Below are positions 1 to 3,762 of a stretch of DNA of 5,030 nucleotides, in pieces (the stretch's first letter is position 1; every line of letters begins with the position of its first letter). Origin of the DNA: Acidobacteriota bacterium (GTDB taxonomy: Bacteria > Acidobacteriota > Terriglobia > Acidiferrales > UBA7541). The stretch spans positions 411 through 5,440 of the forward strand of contig QHYO01000514.1 in the NCBI GenBank assembly GCA_003224135.1. Reading direction: 5' to 3'. The notes under the pieces were generated by a model, which saw only the letters and a program-made list of their open reading frames with translations, was not told where the DNA came from and made no database searches. Made by a program: the position numbers and the translations under genes.

Positions 1-21
1 ACCAATAGAGGAGGATACAGA

Positions 22-51
22 TTGCTGTGGAATCGAGAAGTGCTTTAGAAT
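22..51 (+). promoter_or_regulatory. Putative sigma70-type promoter of tRNA-Arg
   Basis: A -10-like hexamer TAGAAT (46-51, 5 of 6 matches to TATAAT) lies 18 nt after a weak -35-like TTGCTG (22-27, 3 of 6). Transcription would begin near 58, about 10 nt before the mature tRNA 5' end, which suits a tRNA precursor. The placement supports the call more than the sequence match, because the -35 is poor. Confidence 0.4.
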
Positions 52-68
52 CAGTGGTACCGCACGAC

Positions 69-145
69 GCGCCCGTAGCTCAGCTGGATAGAGCGTGTGC
101 CTCCGAAGCACAAGGTCGGGCGTTCGAATCGCCCCGGGCGCGCCA
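69..145 (+). tRNA. tRNA-Arg, anticodon CCG
   Basis: A complete cloverleaf can be folded by hand. The acceptor stem GCGCCCG (69-75) pairs with CGGGCGC (135-141), followed by discriminator G142 and an encoded CCA (143-145). The D stem is GCTC (78-81) with GAGC (91-94). The anticodon stem TGTGC (96-100) pairs with GCACA (108-112) around the loop CTCCGAA, so the anticodon is CCG (103-105) and the codon read is CGG, arginine. The T stem GGGCG (118-122) pairs with CGCCC (130-134) around TTCGAAT. All stems are perfect, so the gene looks functional. Its 3' half faces an integrase remnant that starts 23 nt further on, which makes it a candidate attachment site. Confidence 0.97.
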
Positions 146-167
146 TTTATAAGATCTGCCCTTCGTT

Positions 168-371
168 TCACCTTTGTAGCCCATCGACAGAAAAACCAAG
201 TCCGGCACGTTCGCACCATTCCTGTCTCCACACTGGGTCATTCTGTAATCCGCCTGCGTAGAAGTCTGTAACGCTCTCTTTGGAATGGCCGAGCCACAAC
301 TTGGTCAAGTCTTCGGAAACACGCGCGAGACGGAGGTCTCTGGCGCTACTTCGATGCTGTATTCGTCCTTC
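168..371 (-). pseudogene. Tyrosine recombinase (phage-type integrase), C-terminal remnant
   Basis: Read on the minus strand, the frame ending at TGA 170-168 encodes WLGHSKESVTDFYAGGL followed by a WRQEWCERAGLGF segment. This is the C-terminal end of a tyrosine recombinase. LGH supplies the second catalytic histidine (codon 285-287) and DFY the nucleophilic tyrosine (codon 258-260), and the RVSEDL stretch just before LGH (321-323 onward) also fits the family. The match fades upstream of about 338, and a TAA at 372-374 closes the frame, so the N-terminal DNA-binding domain, the first catalytic Arg and most of the catalytic core are absent. These enzymes insert mobile DNA at short sites, often tRNA 3' ends, and this one ends 22 nt from a tRNA gene. 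It is probably inactive, a relic of an integrated element. The recognition comes from family motifs read by eye; the exact subfamily is not established. Confidence 0.82.
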
Positions 372-497
372 TTAACGCGCGAGAGGGTAGGCGAGGAATA
401 CGATCAACGCTCCTGAGGCAATAAATCCACATATCAAAAGTAAAATCCCTAACTGTGAATCCGAAATCAGCCGACGTGAGCGTACCCAGCGACCCAT
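372..497 (-). CDS. Small single-pass membrane protein, 41 aa, function unknown
   Basis: The ATG at 497-495 is preceded by a strong Shine-Dalgarno GGAGG (minus strand, 508-504) with a 6-nt spacer. This decides the start over an in-frame TTG at 572, which has no such site. The product has a basic N-terminus (MGRWVRSRR, residues 1-9), a short polar linker, and one hydrophobic stretch from about residue 16 to 37 (LGILLLICGFIASGALIVFL and neighbours). It should therefore span the inner membrane once, with the N-terminus in the cytoplasm by the positive-inside rule. No family was recognised. Its TAA stop lies in the same frame as, and directly abuts, the integrase remnant that follows, so the gene may be an element passenger or a chance ORF created at the deletion point. 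A candidate promoter, a palindrome and a leader hairpin lie upstream, which raises the odds that it is expressed. Confidence 0.5.
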   Translation of the reverse strand: MGRWVRSRRLISDSQLGILLLICGFIASGALIVFLAYPLAR

Positions 498-512
498 CCT
501 CAACCTCCGCTT

Positions 513-529
513 CCCGCACAGTAAGCGGG
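513..529 (-). promoter_or_regulatory. Leader hairpin just before the ribosome site of the 41-aa membrane gene
   Basis: CCCGC and GCGGG form a perfect 5-bp GC-rich stem around a 7-nt loop. The stem ends 4 nt before the GGAGG ribosome site of the minus-strand gene (508-504). It leaves the site unpaired, so it may shield the leader or modulate translation. The stem is short and could be coincidental. Confidence 0.3.
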
Positions 530-538
530 CCAATGTTC

Positions 539-566
539 GTTGTAGGTAGAGCAAATTAGGTGCCAA
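539..566 (-). promoter_or_regulatory. Candidate promoter for the 41-aa membrane gene
   Basis: On the minus strand TTGGCA (566-561, 5 of 6 to TTGACA) is followed after 16 nt by TACAAC (544-539, 4 of 6 to TATAAT). Predicted transcription starts near 532 and gives a leader of about 35 nt containing the hairpin and the GGAGG site. Confidence 0.35.
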
Positions 567-568
567 AC

Positions 569-588
569 ACAAGGAATTCGTTCCTTGT
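569..588. repeat. 20-bp perfect palindrome (8-bp arms, 4-nt centre)
   Basis: ACAAGGAA and TTCCTTGT flank TTCG without mismatch. The palindrome stops 2 bp short of the -35 hexamer of the minus-strand promoter candidate. That placement is usual for a regulator operator, and centring near -46 would favour an activator. No T-run follows on either strand, so a terminator is unlikely. Confidence 0.5.
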
Positions 589-597
589 AAGTGATCC

Positions 598-885
598 TAA
601 ATAGCAGACTTATTTGGTTTAAACGGAAGTACTAGCTGGGTACTATAACAGCTTGTGCATATTTGCAGAAGAGGCTGTCCCGAAACGGCATCGCTCTCTA
701 TGGGCAGACACGTCGGGCAACCGAATACGACAACGCCCTTCCCGCCCTGCGCGACTGATGGCGGCTCATCAACGAATACGAAAAATCATGTCGGTGAATT
801 TCCTTTTGGATTGCGGTGAGCAAAATGGATTCTGCACGGGCGACTCCAAGTTCAATGTGCAGAGGAAACGGAGGGAATGCGCAGT
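598..885. other. Interval with no supportable gene
   Basis: No convincing coding region was found here on either strand. Open frames occur on both strands (653-889 plus, 698-898 minus), but they lack ribosome sites and recognisable sequence. One plus-strand frame, 663-797, reads protein-like across an in-frame TGA (756-758) and is treated as a finding, not a gene. Confidence 0.5.
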
Positions 886-914
886 TTAACACGCGCAACT
901 AACCGTGCTATAAA
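886..914 (+). promoter_or_regulatory. Near-consensus sigma70-type promoter
   Basis: TTAACA (886-891, 5 of 6 to TTGACA), a 17-nt spacer, and TATAAA (909-914, 5 of 6 to TATAAT). The predicted start near 921 is followed at once by the ribosome site AAGGA (924-928) and a GTG at 934. This is the best promoter match in the window, and its order and spacing fit expression of the 32-aa ORF. Confidence 0.6.
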
Positions 915-933
915 ATCCTCAATAAGGACATCC

Positions 934-1032
934 GTGCGATGGCTGCTGTTCGAGTACAAGGGTCTCGAAATCGAACGTCGCGAGCGCTGCAAAGAAGTTG
1001 GTCGGCTCCTTCTTGTCACTGAGCCTGCTTAG
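934..1032 (+). CDS. 32-aa small protein with conserved RWLLFEYKGLE segment, copy 1
   Basis: The GTG start at 934 has AAGGA (924-928) 5 nt upstream and a strong promoter candidate before that. The product opens with M-RWLLFEYKGLE (residues 1-12), continues with a charged stretch IERRERCKEVGR (13-24), and ends LLLVTEPA before TAG. The first 12 codons recur at 1915 with every nucleotide change silent, which is the main reason to regard this as a real coding family. Compared with that 60-aa copy this one is short. Either the charged stretch is an insertion and the tail is truncated, or the two share only an N-terminal module. No known family was recognised. The last 17 nt overlap the end of a minus-strand ORF (1016-1159). 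Confidence 0.55.
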   Translation: MRWLLFEYKGLEIERRERCKEVGRLLLVTEPA

Positions 1033-1159
1033 CAGGAAAACTGCGAAGAACAGCCTCTAGCTGGCGCAGCGTCTCGACCAGATATGACGGATCCGTATCG
1101 AATCGGAAGATCTCCTCCCCCACGATTGCTGCCCTCCTCGCTTTCGAAGCCTCCGTCAT
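1016..1159 (-). CDS. Hypothetical 47-aa protein
   Basis: From ATG 1159-1157 to TGA 1018-1016 the frame encodes a protein of ordinary composition: a basic N-terminal part (MTEASKARRAAIVGEE), an IFRFDTDPSY turn region, and a likely amphipathic helix (LVETLRQLEAVLRSF, about residues 27-41). No ribosome site is visible before the ATG, and the frame stays open upstream to about 1336, so the true start is uncertain. It lies 59 nt downstream of the stop of the cupin ORF on the same strand, and its 3' end overlaps the 32-aa plus-strand ORF by 17 nt. No family was recognised. It may be a degraded fragment. Confidence 0.35.
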   Translation of the reverse strand: MTEASKARRAAIVGEEIFRFDTDPSYLVETLRQLEAVLRSFPAKQAQ

Positions 1160-1218
1160 CTTTTGAAGTGGTGTACGGTAACGACTCCGCCGATTGATTA
1201 GCGAACTGCAATGCTTGT

Positions 1219-1716
1219 TCATTTCTTGGGCAGCTCTTGCCTGCTCGCACTTTCGGGATGCCCTAGGTGTGCGCACTCTCTCTGCTGCTCTGGCGTGATT
1301 TGTGTGGGCATTTCCCCGGCTGGCACGGAATTGCATCGCATCGTGTCTTCGAATCGGGGCGCTGAGAAGACGAAACTCAGGCTAATCGGTTCGGTGCGCA
1401 AATTCTTCAAACTTACCCACGTATTTGCCGGGATAAACACAAGTCCTCCGGCATGGAGGTCGCGCTCCTGGTCGCCGAGCCAAACGTGAGCCGTTCCGCT
1501 GTGGACCAGCACTATTTCATCTTGGACCACACGTCGAGCGACCCGGCACAACGCATCGGTAGGAAATGGCAGTTGCAGCTTGCAGCATATTCGGCGTTGC
1601 ATCGCTGCGGCAGTTGTATGCTGAAGACGTCCCGCGGGGGAGAAAGTCCTATGGTACTCAAAGCCCCAACCGAATCCGAGCAACCTGGCGACATCGCAAG
1701 GTATTTTGACCGTCAA
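1219..1716 (-). pseudogene. Cupin-domain protein, probably degraded
   Basis: The frame ends at TGA 1221-1219. Numbered from TTG 1716, residues 66-125 read as a cupin beta-barrel: DEIVLVHSGTAHVWLGDQ, then GGLVFIPANTWVSLKN, then a TEPISLSFVFSAPRFED strand pair and a proline-rich PAGEMPTQITPEQQ tail, as in small secreted or cytosolic single-cupin proteins. The glutamate of motif 1 is present (E67), but where HxH should precede it the sequence is A60-R61-R62, and motif 2 has V101 where many cupins have His. Metal binding is therefore doubtful. Residues 1-46 look non-coding (cysteine- and arginine-rich, no signal peptide), the start is a TTG without a ribosome site, and alternative frames take over upstream. 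This suggests a frameshifted or truncated gene whose N-terminal part has decayed. It overlaps a plus-strand ORF by 66 nt (1651-1716). Family recognition is fairly secure; substrate is unknown. Confidence 0.6.
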
Positions 1717-1857
1717 GGTTTGTATCAGACGGAATTTGATGGAAGAGTCCCCGTCTATATTCGTTTGGCTGTTCGGACGGAGTACGGCGAGCTAAGATCT
1801 CTGGTTCTGCCGCTGTTGTCGTGGGTTCCCGCAGAGCGTGTTGAAGTATTGTCCTGA
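1651..1857 (+). CDS. Hypothetical 68-aa protein
   Basis: The ATG at 1651 is preceded by GGGGGAG (1636-1642) with an 8-nt spacer, a good ribosome site that fixes the start against the longer open frame beginning at 1453. The product begins with a polar, acidic part (MVLKAPTESEQPGDIARYFD, residues 1-20) and continues with what look like alternating beta strands (GRVPVYIRLAV, about 33-43; LRSLVLPLLSWVP, about 49-61). There is no signal peptide, membrane helix or recognised motif. It ends 57 nt before the 60-aa ORF on the same strand, so the two could be co-transcribed. The first 66 nt are antisense to the poorly conserved start of the cupin ORF, which supports this ORF over the cupin N-terminus in that stretch. 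Confidence 0.45.
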   Translation: MVLKAPTESEQPGDIARYFDRQGLYQTEFDGRVPVYIRLAVRTEYGELRSLVLPLLSWVPAERVEVLS

Positions 1858-1914
1858 ATCTCCTGCCTTTCGGCTTTGATATGCGGTTGGTTGACACCCG
1901 GAATGAAAATATCC

Positions 1915-2097
1915 ATGAGATGGCTGCTATTCGAATACAAAGGGCTTGAACTTCTTATCTTGTCAAAACCCTTCAAGAAGAAGATGTTGGCTGAGAAGGC
2001 GCTTCTCAAATATTCCGACCGCGTAGTAAGAAGATTGGAATCCGCCCAATGCGGGTATAAGCATCATGGACAGTCCCATTACTGTTCTCTGAATTAA
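1915..2097 (+). CDS. 60-aa small protein with conserved RWLLFEYKGLE segment, copy 2
   Basis: The start is placed at ATG 1915 because it aligns exactly with the GTG start of the copy at 934; an in-frame ATG at 1903 would add four residues. Residues 1-12 (M-RWLLFEYKGLE) are identical to that copy, although seven of 36 nucleotides differ. Then follow a hydrophobic LLILSKPF, a lysine-rich stretch KKKMLAEKALLKYSDRVVRR (21-40, probably helical), and a Cys/His-containing tail (C46, H50, H51, H55, C57) that may be incidental. The protein is small, basic and probably cytoplasmic. No recognisable ribosome site sits at a good distance; GGA (1900-1902) is 12 nt away, so expression may depend on the 68-aa ORF upstream. 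No known family was recognised. Confidence 0.55.
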   Translation: MRWLLFEYKGLELLILSKPFKKKMLAEKALLKYSDRVVRRLESAQCGYKHHGQSHYCSLN

Positions 2098-2402
2098 TCC
2101 CGGGGGCTAAGAAGTTCTGGTGATTGACCGAAGCAGCGTCGTCCCAAATACTGGGGCTAATCACACCCGAATACTTCCTTGGCGGGACGCACAGCAGAAG
2201 AGAAGGCTGGTGCGACCTGCCCCTCCAGCAACTTCAGCGAAGATCCACCCAAATTCTGACAACCGTGCTCGCCGGGTCTCCGAGCGTCCCCGAGTTTGCC
2301 GTCCCGGGCTCGCGTCACCGATTGTTGACTTCTAGGAATATCTCGTAGACAGCGTTTGCGTAACTCTCAGTAAATATTACACTTATCTTTCGGCGATAGA
2401 AA
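2098..2402. other. Interval with no supportable gene
   Basis: Two overlapping plus-strand frames (from 2120 and 2124) stay open for about 70 codons, but they have weak or absent ribosome sites, non-ATG starts and compositions typical of random GC-rich frames. The AT-rich stretch around 2370-2390 could hold the promoter of the 59-aa ORF, although no good hexamer pair was found. Confidence 0.5.
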
Positions 2403-2414
2403 TGCATCAATGCA
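2403..2414. repeat. Short palindrome upstream of the 59-aa ORF
   Basis: TGCAT and ATGCA flank CA in a perfect 12-bp inverted repeat, 30 bp before the ATG at 2444. It could be an operator for the winged-helix-like product of that ORF. It is short enough to occur by chance. Confidence 0.3.
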
Positions 2415-2440
2415 AGCGCCACCAGCGAAAGTGACGCTTG
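2413..2440 (+). promoter_or_regulatory. Hairpin over the ribosome-binding region of the 59-aa ORF
   Basis: CAAGCG (2413-2418) pairs with CGCTTG (2435-2440), one C/A mismatch follows, then CAC (2420-2422) pairs with GTG (2431-2433) around an 8-nt loop. The stem ends 3 nt before the ATG, so in an mRNA it would cover the place where a ribosome site is expected. No clear Shine-Dalgarno is present. This could repress translation or set a structured start. Confidence 0.4.
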
Positions 2441-2443
2441 TGT

Positions 2444-2623
2444 ATGGACATTAACCAAGCAAAGTGGTTTTTGCGAGTCTTCGCGGAGGGTAAGAAGCTC
2501 GACACACTTACCATCAGAGAGTTGTATCTGTCGGGCTACATCGGAATCGAATTGCTCTCACCGGGGAAAGAGCCACTTCCGACGGTCATAACCGAAAAAG
2601 GGAAGCGAGTCCTGGAAACGTAA
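2444..2623 (+). CDS. 59-aa protein with winged-helix-like sequence
   Basis: The ATG at 2444 is preferred over an upstream in-frame TTG (2438), which lies inside the hairpin stem. The sequence is compact and well balanced: a first helix with aromatic residues (NQAKWFLRVFAEG, 4-16), a second helix ending in LYLSGYIG (about 22-34), a proline/glycine turn (LSPGKEPLPT, 38-47), and a final ITEKGKRVLE (49-58). The last segment is the phrase that typically closes the wing of small winged-helix transcription factors. A role as a DNA-binding regulator is therefore suggested but not shown, because the usual recognition helix is short and no close family was recognised. It lies alone, with about 250 bp of non-coding DNA on the right. 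Confidence that it is coding is higher than confidence in the role. Confidence 0.6.
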   Translation: MDINQAKWFLRVFAEGKKLDTLTIRELYLSGYIGIELLSPGKEPLPTVITEKGKRVLET

Positions 2624-2798
2624 ACTTGCTTTCATTTATCTTTCGAATCCCGCACTTCATTTTCCCCGCCTCCACTCCGCGCATTCGCCTGATTTGCACG
2701 GACGTTTGCTAACTAGATACATTTTGATTAGACCGCGTGACCCATAGTCCCACGCTCGCTCGACCGGGACCACTTCACATCACGGACGTCGTACCTTA
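2624..2798. other. Non-coding interval before the FAH-family gene
   Basis: No credible ORF was found on either strand. No hairpin with a T-run follows the 59-aa ORF, so a terminator could not be assigned. AT-rich sequence near 2705-2730 has no paired -35/-10 of good quality. Confidence 0.5.
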
Positions 2799-2814
2799 GT
2801 TGTCGGCGGACAAC
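2799..2814. promoter_or_regulatory. Operator-like palindrome upstream of the FAH-family gene
   Basis: GTTGTC and GACAAC flank GGCG, a perfect 6-bp inverted repeat that ends 65 bp before the ATG and about 30 bp before the predicted -10. The TTGTC/GACAA half sites resemble operators bound by GntR-family regulators of sugar-acid catabolism, which would suit the downstream enzyme. The regulator itself is not in the window. Confidence 0.4.
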
Positions 2815-2843
2815 GCTATCGCCGCGCGGTATGCAGCCATCGC

Positions 2844-2852
2844 TGATAAAAT
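2844..2852 (+). promoter_or_regulatory. Extended -10 promoter of the FAH-family gene
   Basis: TG-A-TAAAAT has the extended -10 TGn motif and 5 of 6 matches to TATAAT. No -35 hexamer is recognisable at 16-18 nt upstream, as is common for extended -10 promoters. Transcription would start near 2859, giving a leader of about 20 nt that contains the ribosome site. Confidence 0.4.
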
Positions 2853-2879
2853 CTGCTACTCGACAGGAGCGTCCACGCT

Positions 2880-3728
2880 ATGAAGCTGATTCGATTTGGA
2901 CAACCAGGACAGGAAAAGCCGGGCGTACTTTTGGACGACGGTGCGCGGCTGGACGTATCCGGATTTGTCGCTGACTACGATGAGGATTTCTTCGCGAACA
3001 ACGGTTTGCACAGACTACGCGTCTGGCTGGAGATGCATGCATTCTCCGCGCCGCACGTCGCGAATTCGGTTCGACTTGGGCCTCCCATCCGCCGCCCCAG
3101 CAAAATCGTGTGCATCGGACTAAATTTTCGCGATCACGCCGCGGAAAGTAAGCTGGAGCCTCCGAAGGAACCGGTGATCTTTTTCAAGTCCACTTCATCG
3201 CTCGTGGGACCCAACGATGCGTTGAAAGTTCCGCGCAATGCGGAAAAAGTCGACTGGGAGGTGGAACTCGCTTTCGTCGTGGAGAAGCCGGCCACGTACG
3301 TATCAGAGGCCCAGGCGCTTGACCACATTGCAGGATTCGTCCTGCACAACGATTATTCCGAACGAAGTTTTCAGCTTGAGCGGGGCGGCCAATGGGTAAA
3401 AGGGAAGAGCGCGGACACGTTCGCTCCTCTCGGACCATTTCTTGCGACGCGCGACGAGCTTCCAGACTTCGATCGGCTCGGCATGTGGCTGAAAGTAAAT
3501 GGTGAATTCCGCCAGCGCAGTTCCACCGCTGAAATGATTTTTGGCGTGCCGTTTCTGGTGTCCTACATCAGCCAGTTCATGACGTTGCTGCCGGGCGATG
3601 TGGTCAGCACTGGAACGCCCGCAGGCGTAGGCCTTGGAATGAAGCCGCCGCAGTACTTGAAGCCGGGCGATGTCGTAGAACTCGGAATAGATGGCCTCGG
3701 CGAATCGAGACAAATTGTGGCGGCGTAG
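2880..3728 (+). CDS. Fumarylacetoacetate hydrolase (FAH) family protein
   Basis: This is a 282-aa enzyme of the FAH superfamily, of usual length for the short bacterial members. These cytosolic, metal-dependent enzymes cleave C-C bonds in diketo acids, or hydrate or decarboxylate related oxo acids. Residues 1-65 form the variable N-terminal domain. The catalytic domain follows: GLNFRDHAAE (80-89) with the active-site His86, FFKSTSSLVGP (101-111), the metal ligands E127 and E129 in DWEVEL, D158 in HNDYSER, the GKSADTFAPLGP substrate loop (175-186), and the TGTPAGVG signature (244-251). All key residues are present. The layout is closest to members called 2,4-diketo-3-deoxy-L-fuconate or -rhamnonate hydrolases, often mislabelled ureidoglycolate lyase; the substrate is not provable from sequence. 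AGGAG (2865-2869) lies 10 nt before the ATG. It is transcribed alone and faces the TPR gene. Confidence 0.93.
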   Translation: MKLIRFGQPGQEKPGVLLDDGARLDVSGFVADYDEDFFANNGLHRLRVWLEMHAFSAPHVANSVRLGPPIRRPSKIVCIGLNFRDHAAESKLEPPKEPVIFFKSTSSLVGPNDALKVPRNAEKVDWEVELAFVVEKPATYVSEAQALDHIAGFVLHNDYSERSFQLERGGQWVKGKSADTFAPLGPFLATRDELPDFDRLGMWLKVNGEFRQRSSTAEMIFGVPFLVSYISQFMTLLPGDVVSTGTPAGVGLGMKPPQYLKPGDVVELGIDGLGESRQIVAA

Positions 3729-3762
3729 TGAACTAAGGAATTTCTTGCAAAAATTATTATGG

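Noticed and set aside
653..898. Open frames of 78 aa (plus) and 66 aa (minus)
   Set aside because: They overlap each other, lack ribosome sites, have skewed composition, and the minus one begins with TTG. No family is recognisable.
1347..1362. TTCGAATCG shared with the tRNA-Arg T loop, a possible attR
   Set aside because: Only nine bases match, at a universally common motif, and it lies inside the cupin ORF. No longer copy of the tRNA 3' end was found.
1453..1650. Upstream extension of the 68-aa plus-strand ORF
   Set aside because: This part is antisense to the recognisable cupin domain and reads like a shadow frame. The ribosome site at 1636-1642 places the start at 1651.
1891..1896. Exact TTGACA hexamer before the 60-aa ORF
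   Set aside because: No -10-like hexamer lies 16-18 nt downstream, and a start there would fall inside the ORF.
2120..2348. Two overlapping plus-strand frames of 71 and 74 aa
   Set aside because: Weak starts, no ribosome site, random-looking composition and mutual overlap.
2641..2654. TTCGAATCCCGC resembling a tRNA T arm, a possible att remnant
   Set aside because: No matching stem precedes it, no cloverleaf can be built, and it does not match the tRNA-Arg 3' end beyond the common TTCGAATC.
2586..2660. 24-aa minus-strand ORF with a GGAGG ribosome-like site (2673-2669)
   Set aside because: It is very short and antisense to the end of the better supported 59-aa ORF. The SD match alone is not enough.
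3303..3713. 136-aa minus-strand frame opposite the FAH gene
   Set aside because: It is a shadow of the strongly supported FAH-family reading frame.
3729..3762. Possible bidirectional terminator between the convergent FAH and TPR genes
   Set aside because: AT-rich, but no stable hairpin with a T-run could be drawn.
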